From positions 1-24,058 of the forward strand of contig CALDIA010000036.1 in NCBI GenBank assembly GCA_937901455.1: a stretch of DNA of 24,058 bases. Reading direction: 5' to 3'. How positions within the stretch are numbered: position 1 is the stretch's first letter; every line of letters starts with the position of its first letter. Positions 1-8,800 of the stretch are shown here, in pieces. The notes beneath the pieces are model-generated. The model saw only the letters and a list, made by a program, of their open reading frames with translations, was not told where the DNA came from and ran no database searches. A program made the translations under genes and the position numbers. This DNA is from an uncultured Bacteroidales bacterium (GTDB lineage Bacteria > Bacteroidota > Bacteroidia > Bacteroidales > WCHB1-69).

Positions 1-216
1 AAATGGATCGGTCTTGTTCCGGATCTGATTCTGTACCTGAGTGTTCTGGTTCTGCTCTATGCGCTGGGCATGGAGCTCTTCAGCGATGCTCTCCACGCGC
101 GGGTTGGTGCCGGTAAGGATGAGGCTGTAGCCCCGCCGCGCCAACTCCTCGGCCAGCTCACGCCCCAATCCGCGCGAAGCGCCTGTGACCAATGCGTATG
201 CGTTCGGTGTGCTCAT
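1..216 (-). CDS. Short-chain dehydrogenase/reductase, N-terminal part (cut by window edge)
   Basis: Only the first 72 codons lie in the window; the gene runs off position 1. The start is the ATG at 214-216. The protein opens with a Rossmann fold: residues 11-18 read TGASRGLG, the glycine-rich NAD(P)-binding loop of classical SDRs, followed by a helix (RELAEELARRG) and a strand (YSLILTG). It starts 9 bp after the stop of the acyltransferase gene on the same strand, so the two are probably co-transcribed. An SDR beside a GNAT-fold acyltransferase in a Bacteroidota genome fits a sphingolipid (ceramide or 3-ketosphinganine) reductase. That role is inferred from context; the visible part identifies only the SDR superfamily. 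Confidence 0.85.
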   Translation of the reverse strand, partial: MSTPNAYALVTGASRGLGRELAEELARRGYSLILTGTNPRVESIAEELHAQRIEQNQNTQVQNQIRNKTDPF

Positions 217-225
217 CTCTTCAAC

Positions 226-1335
226 CTATTCAATGTCTTTATGATAGCATCTGCGGCGGATGATGACCTCGCCGCCATATTTCTTCCATACCAAGGCCGC
301 AGGATTGTCCTCCAACTGCTGGGAAGCAATGGCATACTGATATCCTTTTTGGAGGAATGCCTCGTGCAACTGCTTGTGATAGAGCACGTGGATGCCGCTG
401 TTGAAGTACTCCGGCGCCACGCCCGTGAGGAACATGTCCACCAGATCGTTCTTGCGGCGTGCCTGCATGACATGCCACCAGCCGAAGGGAAAGAGCGACC
501 CGCTGGCCTTTTGGAAAGCCTTGCTCAAAGAAGGCAAGCACATCGCGAGTCCTACAGGCTGGTCTTGATTGTCCACAATGAGCGACACCAAGTCGAGATC
601 GGCAATCATGAAGTTGTTGTTGATTTCCCAGTCCACCTCTTCCTCTGTCAAAGGGATGAAATTGAAGATGTTGGCATAACTCCGATTCAGCAGTTTGAAG
701 AACTCTTGCCCGTTATGGCGCAATTCTGCCATATTGCGGCTCGGTTTCAGGCGGACGTGGTATTTCTCTTTCACCATCTCACAAAGCCGGTTGAAGCGCT
801 CCGGGATTTCGCCAACCGGTACTTTGTATTGGATATAGTCCACTTCCTTCTCGAAGTGCAGTTCGTTTTCCAGAATGGCAGGATAGTAAGGGTAGTTGTA
901 GTCGCCCGTGATAGAAGGGACCTGGTCAAAGCCTTCAATCATCATAGCCTGTTTCTGCATGTTGGAGAAGCGAGAGGGGCCACAGATTTCGATCATGCCT
1001 TGTGTTTTGCCCCATTCGGCCACTGTGGTCAGCAGCAGGCGGGCCACCTCGGGGTTGTCGATGAAATCGATCCAGCCGAAGCGCACGCGCCGTTGGCCTT
1101 TGAGTTCGTTGCATTTACGGTTGACAATACCTGCCACACGCCCCACCACCTCTTGGCCGTCGTAGCAAAGCCAGTATTTGACGTCGCAAAACTGCAGGGC
1201 CGGGTGATGGTACATCTCTACAAGTTCTCCTTTTTCCAAAGCCGGAACATAGTAGGGACAGTTTCGGTACAGCTTTTTGGGAAACTGAACAAACTGTTTC
1301 TTCTCTTTCTTAGTGGTGACTTCCCGAATTTCCAT
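226..1335 (-). CDS. GNAT-fold acyltransferase, candidate bacterial ceramide synthase
   Basis: The product is 369 aa, soluble, with no signal peptide. It looks like a double GNAT protein. The N-terminal half contains GRVAGIVNRKCNE and a strand-helix unit around residues 85-120 (RVRFGWIDFIDNPEVARLLL). The C-terminal half contains VSLIVDNQDQPVGLAMCLPS and ends with GYQYAIASQQLEDNPAALVW, the E-x-N-x-A helix typical of GNAT and FemX-like proteins. Such proteins of about 370 aa are usually annotated only as N-acetyltransferases in Bacteroidota. Characterised bacterial ceramide synthases (Caulobacter, Porphyromonas) belong to a GNAT-like family, and the SDR that follows fits that pathway. The GNAT fold is fairly certain, the ceramide role is inference. 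A -7 element lies 26 bp upstream of the ATG. Confidence 0.75.
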   Translation of the reverse strand: MEIREVTTKKEKKQFVQFPKKLYRNCPYYVPALEKGELVEMYHHPALQFCDVKYWLCYDGQEVVGRVAGIVNRKCNELKGQRRVRFGWIDFIDNPEVARLLLTTVAEWGKTQGMIEICGPSRFSNMQKQAMMIEGFDQVPSITGDYNYPYYPAILENELHFEKEVDYIQYKVPVGEIPERFNRLCEMVKEKYHVRLKPSRNMAELRHNGQEFFKLLNRSYANIFNFIPLTEEEVDWEINNNFMIADLDLVSLIVDNQDQPVGLAMCLPSLSKAFQKASGSLFPFGWWHVMQARRKNDLVDMFLTGVAPEYFNSGIHVLYHKQLHEAFLQKGYQYAIASQQLEDNPAALVWKKYGGEVIIRRRCYHKDIE

Positions 1336-1361
1336 AATTGGTTAGTGTTGAGATCAAGCCG

Positions 1362-1369
1362 CAAATATA
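1362..1369 (-). promoter_or_regulatory. Bacteroidetes -7 element for the acyltransferase-SDR pair
   Basis: The minus strand reads TATATTTG, matching TAnnTTTG. It lies 26 bp before the ATG at 1335. No clear TTG is present at the expected -33 position, so this is a half-match. Confidence 0.4.
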
Positions 1370-1438
1370 TAAATTATTTGGTTCGGCATGTGTTAAAAAT
1401 ACATATTTGTCACGCCTGTTAAGAATTCGCTTACACAG

Positions 1439-1621
1439 ATGGCAGAATCACGTTCCATCGACTGCATTGAGTTTAAGCCCAACAACTTCGGAGTGGAGAA
1501 ACTCTATTTTGATGTCCATCGAAGATTTGAAGTGGGGTGTCCCAGATCTCCTGAAAAGGATGTTGAAGATGATATAGTCGAATTGTTAGAAGATATAGAC
1601 AACTTTTTGGAATTTCCTTGA
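1439..1621 (+). CDS. Possible small acidic protein (60 aa), unrecognised
   Basis: This open frame lies in the 332-bp gap between two minus-strand genes and is not antisense to either. It begins MAESRSIDCIEFKPNNFG and ends in a very acidic amphipathic stretch (EDDIVELLEDIDNFLEFP). I recognise no family, and there is no promoter motif close upstream. The first stop codon upstream in this frame is at 1394-1396. The coherent, charged C-terminus is the only argument for coding. It could be a remnant of a longer gene or a chance frame. The remainder of the gap holds the divergent promoter motif at 1362 and T-rich sequence at 1628-1650 downstream of the ROK gene. Confidence 0.25.
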   Translation: MAESRSIDCIEFKPNNFGVEKLYFDVHRRFEVGCPRSPEKDVEDDIVELLEDIDNFLEFP

Positions 1622-1667
1622 GTTGACGTTTTTTTCATTGTTTTTTTTGTAGGCTGAAAAAACATGT

Positions 1668-2603
1668 TTACCTCAGCGCGGCGGCGCCGAGGATGGCGGC
1701 ATCGTTGGAGGGGAGGTGCGAAAGTTCGAGTTTTACTTTGCCCTTGTAGAGGAAGAGCAGGTTCTCCTCGAAGTACTGGCGGAGCGGTTTCATGAGGATC
1801 TCGCCCACCTGTGTCGGGCCTCCGAAGAGGAAGATGCCCTCGGGTTCGGAGAAGGAGACGGCGTTGGCCAGGGCGAAGCCGAGCCAGTAGGCGGTCTTGT
1901 CGTAGGCGGCCAGTGCTGCCTTGTCGCCTCGGGCGGCCAGCTCGCCGACCTGCTTGCAGGTGATGGCCTTCTGCTCGTCGGTGGGCTCGGCGCCGTGTAT
2001 CTCGGCGTAGGCCTCCAGGTAGTTGCGGCAGATGGCACCCGCGGCGGCGTAGGTCTCCAGACAGCCCACACGCCCGCAGCCGCACTTCCGGCCCTGCGGA
2101 TCGACGATGACATGGCCTAACTCGCCCGCGAAGCCATGATGACCGTGCAGTACCTTGCCGTCAATGACAATGCCACTGCCCACACCTGTGCCCAACGTGT
2201 AGACGATGAAGTTGCTCATGCCCTTGGCACCGCCATAGACCAGCTCACCCAAGGCGGCGGCGTTGGCGTCATTGTCCAAGGCCGACGATACCCCCAAGGC
2301 CTCCGTGATCATCTCGCAGATGGGGATCCGTTCCTTGATGCGAAGGTTGACGGTGTTCTCCTCAATGCAGCCTGTCTCATAGCTGCTATTGGGCGAGCCG
2401 ATGCCGACCCGCTCGATGGACTCCACGCCGCAGTCGGCCATGACCTTGCGGATGGCCTCCACGATGTCGTGAAGGTAGATGGCGGTTTCTGTGTAGTTCT
2501 GGGTGGGAAGGGTCTCCTTGCCCACAATGTGTCCGTCGTCGCGGACCAGTCCGATGACCGTGTTGGTGGCACCGATGTCGATGCCGATGGCGTAGGTATG
2601 CAT
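1668..2603 (-). CDS. ROK-family sugar kinase (glucokinase-like)
   Basis: The product is 311 aa, full length for a ROK kinase. An ATP-binding loop DIGATNT is at residues 9-15. The catalytic aspartate is in LDNDANAAALGE (about D112). GTGVGSGIVIDG and GFAGELGH (E161, H164) contribute the sugar site, and the ROK zinc motif CGCGRVGCLE is present (C174, C176, C181). It has no N-terminal helix-turn-helix, so it is a kinase rather than a NagC/XylR-type repressor. The likely reaction is ATP-dependent phosphorylation of glucose or a related hexose in the cytoplasm; the exact sugar cannot be read from sequence. It starts 4 bp after the mltG stop and is the last gene of the minus-strand run. Confidence 0.9.
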   Translation of the reverse strand: MHTYAIGIDIGATNTVIGLVRDDGHIVGKETLPTQNYTETAIYLHDIVEAIRKVMADCGVESIERVGIGSPNSSYETGCIEENTVNLRIKERIPICEMITEALGVSSALDNDANAAALGELVYGGAKGMSNFIVYTLGTGVGSGIVIDGKVLHGHHGFAGELGHVIVDPQGRKCGCGRVGCLETYAAAGAICRNYLEAYAEIHGAEPTDEQKAITCKQVGELAARGDKAALAAYDKTAYWLGFALANAVSFSEPEGIFLFGGPTQVGEILMKPLRQYFEENLLFLYKGKVKLELSHLPSNDAAILGAAALR

Positions 2604-2607
2604 AGTC

Positions 2608-3627
2608 TTAGCGTTTTATGTTTCGTTTGTTCAGGGCGGCCCTGTAGCGGGCGGCGTTTTGCGCATGCACTGCCGATGAGGCGGTGAAGTTGTGATAGCC
2701 GGAGAAATCCTCCTTGGCGCACATGTAGAGGTAGTCGTGATGACGGTAGTGCAGCACAGAGTCTAAGGTGGAGGCCTCCGGGATGCGGATGGGTCCTGGC
2801 GGCAAGCCCCGGTATTTGTAGGTGTTGTAGGGGGAGTCCACCTGCAGGTCGGCATTCAGGATGCGTTGCCGCGTGAAGTCCCCCAAAGCAAACTTGACGG
2901 TGGGGTCCGACTGCAGCAGCATGTCCTTGTGCAACCGGTTCATGTAGAGTCCCGCAATGATAGCCTTCTCAGCTGGCCTCCGGTTCTCTTCCTCCACGAT
3001 AGAAGCCAATGTGGAGACCTCCACGGGGGTCAACCCGATGGAATCGGCCAAGGCGAGGCGTTCCTTCGTCCAGAACCTCTGATACTCCTTATACATCCGT
3101 TCGAAGAAGTCTTGGGCGGTGATATCGTAGTAAATCTGGTAGCTATTGGGGAGAAAAACCGCAGGCAACGTTTGTGCCGTAAGACCATATTGTCCCAAGA
3201 AGGTCGTATCTTGCAACAGCGTGGAGAGTTCTTCGGGTTCAAAATAGAATTTATCACTCACCTTTTTCACGAACTGGTCAATGGTGCGCACATTATTGAA
3301 GGTAAAGCTGACGGGATAGTGCTGGCCCCGTCGAAGCATGCGTACCATCTGTACATTGTTGGCGTGGGCAGGCAATTTATACTTGCCGGTCTTAGGGGTA
3401 TTGAAGCGCATCAGCCGACACGTCCACTCAAAAGTTTTGGGGTTGCGCACCACCTGTTCATCACGAATCCCTTGTTGCAGCTGTCCCATAGTTTCCTGTG
3501 GTTGCACGATGACGTTCACCACCTCATCGCGTGGCTGGTTATCGGCAAAAAGCACATAAGCCGCAAAGCCGGCGAAGACGACGCCCAAACAGAGCAAGCA
3601 AATCAGAATCCACCATATCTTTTTCAT
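2608..3627 (-). CDS. mltG: Endolytic peptidoglycan transglycosylase MltG (YceG-like)
   Basis: The product is 339 aa. One N-terminal membrane anchor (residues about 5-28, WWILICLLCLGVVFAGFAAYV) is followed by a periplasmic domain. The YceG/MltG catalytic block is intact: STLASIVEEENRRP (catalytic Glu within E212-E214), QSDPTVKFAL, SPYNTYKYRGLPPGPI and a C-terminal DYLYMCAKEDFSGYHNF. MltG cuts nascent glycan strands and is thought to set chain length or terminate polymerisation at the inner membrane. It begins 11 bp after the C40 peptidase stop and ends 4 bp before the ROK kinase start, so it is clearly within an operon beside another cell-wall hydrolase. Confidence 0.95.
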   Translation of the reverse strand: MKKIWWILICLLCLGVVFAGFAAYVLFADNQPRDEVVNVIVQPQETMGQLQQGIRDEQVVRNPKTFEWTCRLMRFNTPKTGKYKLPAHANNVQMVRMLRRGQHYPVSFTFNNVRTIDQFVKKVSDKFYFEPEELSTLLQDTTFLGQYGLTAQTLPAVFLPNSYQIYYDITAQDFFERMYKEYQRFWTKERLALADSIGLTPVEVSTLASIVEEENRRPAEKAIIAGLYMNRLHKDMLLQSDPTVKFALGDFTRQRILNADLQVDSPYNTYKYRGLPPGPIRIPEASTLDSVLHYRHHDYLYMCAKEDFSGYHNFTASSAVHAQNAARYRAALNKRNIKR

Positions 3628-3638
3628 AGCATGCAGCG

Positions 3639-4433
3639 CTAAAGCAGACGTTTGACAATTCGTAGTTTATGGGTATATTGATGTAGCTCATGGCAATAGA
3701 TGCCAGTCTCGTCGATTGTATCGATGCGCACGCAACCGCTGGCATGGATGATTTTCTCTGGGCCAATGATAATGCCGGTGTGTACGATTTGTCCTTCATC
3801 ATTCTCAAAGAAGGCCACATCTCCGGCACGGGATTCTTGGATAAAATCCACGGTTTCGCCGAGTTGCACTTGTTGGGAGGCATCGCGGGGAAGCTGTATG
3901 TCCAGGCAAGAGAATACGATCTGAACAAATCCAGAGCAGTCGATGCCGCCAGCCGTGCGCCCGCCCCACAAGTAAGGGGTATTCAAGAACTGATAGGCCG
4001 CCAGCAGGAGGCGTTCTTCTGGGGATTTCCGGGTATTCTGCCAATCGTTGAGACTGGGATCAGGTTGCGGAACGAGGTAGGAATGTCCTGCCAAGGAGAA
4101 CCCACCATCCTTAGGCAGGGGGAATTGTGCACCCATAGGCACGGGGAAGACGGCTCCCTTTTCCACCTCCTCCACAAAACCCATCAGGGTTGGCACGCGG
4201 TAGTGGGGCTGTTGCCCATAGGTTTCAAATTCCTGTTCGGTCAGGGGAGCATGCTGTTTGTCACTTATCCAGCCCTCATAGCCGCAATCGGCAGTGGCAA
4301 TTCTCAACCACCCGGCGGCCTTCTCCACCACTTCGTAGGTTTCCCCAAAAATCAGTTGGGAGACCATTTCTGCCTTGTGGAAGGGTTCAGCACGCATAGG
4401 CACCATCATCCACACACAAACACCGTATTCCAT
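3639..4433 (-). CDS. C40-family (NlpC/P60) peptidase with N-terminal SH3-like region
   Basis: I place the start at the ATG at 4431-4433 (264 aa), 10 bp after the DUF3127 stop; the longer open frame to 4472 would overlap that gene. An SH3-like region occupies residues about 5-75 (QLIFGETYEVVEKAAGWLRI), then a linker domain, then NlpC/P60 from about 140. The catalytic residues are visible: Cys166 in GGIDCSGFVQ, His218 in IVHTGIIIG and His230 in IIHASG. This architecture resembles the YkfC-like gamma-D-glutamyl-L-amino-acid peptidases of Bacteroides, which cleave peptidoglycan stem-peptide fragments. No signal peptide is visible, consistent with a recycling role in the cytoplasm, although Bacteroidota relatives vary. 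Confidence 0.92.
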   Translation of the reverse strand: MEYGVCVWMMVPMRAEPFHKAEMVSQLIFGETYEVVEKAAGWLRIATADCGYEGWISDKQHAPLTEQEFETYGQQPHYRVPTLMGFVEEVEKGAVFPVPMGAQFPLPKDGGFSLAGHSYLVPQPDPSLNDWQNTRKSPEERLLLAAYQFLNTPYLWGGRTAGGIDCSGFVQIVFSCLDIQLPRDASQQVQLGETVDFIQESRAGDVAFFENDEGQIVHTGIIIGPEKIIHASGCVRIDTIDETGIYCHELHQYTHKLRIVKRLL

Positions 4434-4443
4434 GACCGCGAAC

Positions 4444-4890
4444 TTAGAATGGCAGGTCATCTGGCATGCCATTGTCAGTAAAGGTATCCTCTACAGGCAT
4501 ATTAGGGGATGTACCAGAGGGTGCAGGCGTCGGAGCATCCTGAGTGGCTGACGCATAGCTCATAGGCTCACCCACCGGAGGCGGGTAGTTACCTGGCACA
4601 CCCTGCATTTGTATTTGCGGGCGCTCCAGTTTCCACGCCTTCACATCTGTGTACCACCTACCGTTGTATTCGCGAGATTCAATGTCAAAAAAGGCTGTCA
4701 CCTCGTCGCCCTCGTTGAATTGGTTAAGCATATCCGCCTTGTCGCCCCACAAATTCATGCATATCTTGCGAGAATATTGCTCTTTTGTTTCGATAACAAA
4801 TTCTTGTTTCATCCACTGATTGCCCGTCTTGCTTGTACCTTGCTGAGGGGCCAGCTTTGCTCTAAGAACGCCTGTAATTTCTAAAGACAT
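4444..4890 (-). CDS. DUF3127 OB-fold protein with an SSB-like acidic tail
   Basis: The product is 148 aa. Residues 1-90 match the DUF3127 pattern: SLEITGVLRAKLAPQQG, KQEFVIETKEQYSRKICMNL, GDEVTAFFDIESREYNGRWY and TDVKAWKLE. This small OB-like domain is widespread in Bacteroidota. A Pro/Ser/Thr-rich disordered linker (about 95-135) leads to the tail NGMPDDLPF. That layout (OB domain, flexible linker, acidic tip ending in Pro-Phe) parallels single-stranded DNA-binding protein, whose tip recruits repair and replication enzymes. The molecular function is not established; nucleic-acid binding is inference. It lies 28 bp after the MCE gene and 10 bp before the peptidase gene. Confidence 0.85.
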   Translation of the reverse strand: MSLEITGVLRAKLAPQQGTSKTGNQWMKQEFVIETKEQYSRKICMNLWGDKADMLNQFNEGDEVTAFFDIESREYNGRWYTDVKAWKLERPQIQMQGVPGNYPPPVGEPMSYASATQDAPTPAPSGTSPNMPVEDTFTDNGMPDDLPF

Positions 4891-4918
4891 AGTAGTTTAT
4901 ATTTTTTTCGATTTATGT

Positions 4919-5893
4919 TTATTTATCTTTCTTCCTGCCGAAAATGTTGATATAACGTCCCGGGTGCGCTTGGAAATCTTTCAACAGTGCATTCAGTTGC
5001 TCTACGGTGCTGTTGATATTGCGATAGAGGCTGTCGTTGTTCATCAACTGGCCCACGGAACCATCTCCTTGCTCAATCTTCTGCGTGATCTCATTCAGAT
5101 TTGTGATCGTTCTCTGTGCATCGTTAATGAGCGTATTGACATTACTCTTGGCAATAGAGTCGGAGATATTGTCGAAATTTTGGATAATCGTATTGATTTT
5201 TGGCGTGGCGTCATTAAGGGTGGTGGCCAGCTCGTTGAGTTTGCCTACAGCGCTGGAGACCTTGGCCTCGTTATTGGCCAGCAGCCGGTTGAGATGCTGA
5301 GTTGAGGCTTCCAGATTGACAAGGGTGCTCTTGAGCATGAGAGCGCCATTCTGGTCATCCTCGGGGCGGAAAGTCTCCTTAAGGGAAAGCCCTATGGTAT
5401 CCACGGAGGCGAGCACGCTTTGCAGTTGTGCTTTCAGGTCATCCAAACCATCGGTGAGTCCGCCGCCCTGCAATCCACAAGTCAGCGTGTCGCCGCTTCG
5501 GGCCATCTTGGTGGAGGTTCCCATAACCACATTGACAGCTACACCGCCCAGTACGTCAGTCTGGGCAACCAAAAACTTGGAATCGGATGGAATGTCTATT
5601 TTTTCCGTAACCAGAAACTCGGCGCAGATGCGGATGGGGTTGCTGCTCAGCAGGGAGATGTTGGTTACCTTGCCGATGGGGTAGCCGTTCAACAGCAGGT
5701 TAGTGCTTTCGTGCAGCCCGCCGACATCCTCAAACACGCCATAATAGTACTGCTTATGCCCGAAAATCTTGATGCCTTTCAGGAATTTGATGCCCACGTA
5801 GAGGATGGCCAGGGCGATGATGGCGAAGATGGCCACCTTGATGTTGCGGGCTGTGTTGTTGGCGTATTGCTGTTTTTTCTCTTTATTGCTCAT
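4919..5893 (-). CDS. MCE-domain (MlaD-type) lipid transport substrate-binding protein
   Basis: I place the start at the ATG at 5891-5893, giving 324 aa. The open frame extends to 6001, but that part overlaps the subtilase 3' end and lacks a plausible N-terminus. A short cytoplasmic leader precedes one transmembrane helix (about 18-37, VAIFAIIALAILYVGIKFL). The MCE domain follows (about 44-120) with YYGVFEDVGGLHESTNLLLN, YPIGKVTNISLL and FLVAQTDVLGGVAVNV. A long helical, coiled-coil-prone tail (about 135-310) contains repeated Asn/Leu-rich segments and ends YINIFGRKKDK. Such proteins form oligomeric rings anchored in the inner membrane and carry lipid between membranes with an MlaE/MlaF-type ABC transporter, not seen here. 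Its ATG lies 2 bp after the upstream subtilase stop. Confidence 0.93.
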   Translation of the reverse strand: MSNKEKKQQYANNTARNIKVAIFAIIALAILYVGIKFLKGIKIFGHKQYYYGVFEDVGGLHESTNLLLNGYPIGKVTNISLLSSNPIRICAEFLVTEKIDIPSDSKFLVAQTDVLGGVAVNVVMGTSTKMARSGDTLTCGLQGGGLTDGLDDLKAQLQSVLASVDTIGLSLKETFRPEDDQNGALMLKSTLVNLEASTQHLNRLLANNEAKVSSAVGKLNELATTLNDATPKINTIIQNFDNISDSIAKSNVNTLINDAQRTITNLNEITQKIEQGDGSVGQLMNNDSLYRNINSTVEQLNALLKDFQAHPGRYINIFGRKKDK

Positions 5894-5895
5894 GA

Positions 5896-8800
5896 TCAGA
5901 GATTCTTCGTTTTTACTACTTTTATGCTGTTTATGCCAGTTTCTGTCCCCACTTGTAACAGGTATAGACCTGCGGGCCAATCTGTTATGTTGATAAGCCA
6001 TTCGGATTGCCCATGAGAGGAGGCGTTATATATTTGCTGTCCCCACTGGTTAGATGCTGTAATGGTGTACATGGGGCTTTCGCTGCTGACGGTGATGCTG
6101 TTGTATGCAGGGTTGGGGCGGACGTTGATGATGTGTGTCCCGTTCTGTAGAGACGTTCCATGGAACGTCTCCACAAGGTGCCCCTTGGTCTCGCCCTCAT
6201 CCTCCTCATAGCAGATGTCGAAGAAGAAGCAGAGCACGCCCTTGGCCATGGCGGAGGAGCGGCCGGTGTTGGCCTCGGCTATGCGCTGCAGCTCGTCGAT
6301 CTGCGCGGGCGTGGCCGTGGGCCAGTTCACTGCGGGGTTGTTTGACGATGGGCGCAGGGCGTCCGCCAAGGCGCGGAAGGACGCGTAGTTGTCCATCTCC
6401 GGCTGGGAGATCTGGGATACAGATGATTGGTCTGCCGTCAGGGAAGCGGCCATAGGGACCGCTGTCGCCGAGGTGCCCAATGCCGTGGCGACTTCCGTCA
6501 GCGAGTAGGGATCGGCGTAGATTCCCGCCGCGGTGTGCCAGGCCGCCAGCGTCTGCAAGTTCTCCACGCTGTCGCGCATAATACCACGCACCGCCGCGTA
6601 GTAATTGCTTGTGGCCATCTGTACGGCTGCGTTGTCCGCATCTCCCTGGCCGCTGTTCCCCGCCACATCCGCGGTCATATCCACACCCGCGAAGTTGTCT
6701 ACGGGGTTGACATTCCCGCCCTGGTCGCAGACGGTCTGGTTGCATGGGTTGGCCGTGGCAAGGTCGGACTCCGTATATACGCCGGCAGGGAGGTAGAGGA
6801 TGAAGCTTGTGTTACTGCTATGATAGTAGTTGATCTGCGTGGAGCCGAGGTTGTGCAGGCTGCGCGTCTGTGTGCCCGTGAAGCTGTTGTCAACGCCCTT
6901 CAAAATATTTCCCTGCATGGAAGCTACGATCCCGTTGGTGCTGACATAGATGCCGTAGGCGCAGTTCTCGAACGTGTTGCACGAGAAGCAGAGGCCGTTG
7001 CGGCCCAGCCCGTTGGTGTCGGTGACGGAGATACCCCTGTTCAGGTTCCGGAAGCTGTTGCGGTAAAGACTGTTGTTCTGCTTCATCGACTTGTTCACAT
7101 ACACTCCCCAGCGACTTAGGGGCGCATTATTGGGCGTGGCCGTGAAGGCGTTGCCCTCCACATGGTAGCCGATGGTGTTGCTTAGGAGCAGGCCTGTAAC
7201 ATTCCTTCCGTTGAGGGGATTGGTTGACAGGTCGAACACGCAGCGCGTCACCGTGGCGTAGTTGGAGGACTGGACGGACACGCCCGTGCCGTTGTTCACG
7301 AACTTGGCCTCGTCGATGGTGACGGCGTAGGGGCTGCCCGCGTTGCAGGCCTCCACGGCCGTGGAGAAGCCCGTGAAGCGGTTGGTGTCGGCAGTGCCGT
7401 AGCAGTTGCAGCCGTCCAGGGTGTTGCAGAGCGTTCTGACCGAGAAGCCGGCGGACTCGGCGTAGATGCCGTGTTTGCGGTCTGGATAGTATCCTGTGGT
7501 AAGGTTCTCGAAGGTGCAGCCCTCGAAGGAGACGCCCTTCACGTCCCACAGGGTGACATGGTTGAGAAACTCAAGGCCTTGGGAGAGGAAGAGGTTATCG
7601 TTGTCGAGGGTGAAGGTGCAGTTCTTGAACCGGCTCTTGTTGTCGGCGATGTTGCCGGAGGCGAGGGTGTCGGCGTAGGAATAGAACTCCACGGCCCTGC
7701 GGTTGTTTTTAAAGGTGGCGCCGGTGCACTGGACGATGCCGCCCGAGGTGAGCCACTTGTTCCCCTCGAGGCCGGTCTTGACGGCGCAGTGGGCGTTCTC
7801 GATGACGGCCCCGTTGCGCAGTATGACGGTGCCCTGGTTGGCTTCGGTCTGGTGCTGGGTGCGGTCGCCCACCACCTTGATGCCCTGCCACATCTCGCCG
7901 GGGCAGGCTGAAGTGAGTGTGCCGCCATCCACGATGAGCGTGCCCCCGGGATGCACGATGATGCGGGCAGAGGGGGTGCAGTGAATAATTCCTGTTACTG
8001 TTAGTGTAGTGTTAGAATCAACTACTATATTTCCTCCTTGGTAACTATTTGCTGACCACAAGATGTTTGATGAAATTGTATCATCAGTATTATGGTATAG
8101 TTGAGCCAATGATACGGCACGATAAGCATTTATTGTTCCTGCTCCAACAAGGCCAGGATATAAATTAGCATCCTGGACAGAGTCTGCTGTCTGCTTAATA
8201 ATTTCTTGGATATCATAAGGCGTTAGACACTTGTTTACACTTTTTATTAGTGCACAGGTTCCAGCCACAATAGGGGTTGAAAATGAAGTTCCTGCATATT
8301 CTCCAAAATAAGGCCATGTAAAAGGATCTCCATTTTGGTCAACTGTATTTTTAGCCCCCATAACATTGTAGCCAGGCGCACAAATATCCACCTCGGCATA
8401 GTGGCTATGTGAACTGTCAACGCCGTTATGATGATTGTTATTAATGTCGGTACTTGAAACTATGATAATTCGATTATCGTAATAAGGATGTAAAGGTCTC
8501 CATGGTTGATCTGATTCAAGGTCAGGACTGTAACAATGACTTCCTTGGTTGCCATTACCTGCAGGCATAACAATTACTGTACCATTGTCTAATATTTCTT
8601 TGACTGCAATACGTTCAATATCATTGAAATTCCTGTCGCAATTCCAACCACCAGCCGAAGATGTAAGAATGTCAGCATGCATAGCAAGAGACGCATGATG
8701 TGCCCTTTCGAGGTAATGTCCATTCCATGCTTTGTATGGTATGATTCTACATCGAAAGCCAATGGAAGCTAATTGACCACCCCCCCATCTGTCTCGGCTG

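Noticed and set aside
70..1422. 450-codon plus-strand open frame
   Set aside because: It lies antisense to the GNAT-fold acyltransferase and the SDR, has no recognisable domain and crosses two real genes. It is a shadow frame.
1628..1660. T-rich stretch after the ROK gene as an intrinsic terminator
   Set aside because: Only a short AAACATGTTT palindrome precedes it on the minus strand; the stem is too weak to call.
5893..6001. 36-residue N-terminal extension of the MCE protein
   Set aside because: It overlaps the subtilase sorting domain in another frame, and the downstream ATG directly precedes a normal short leader and membrane helix.
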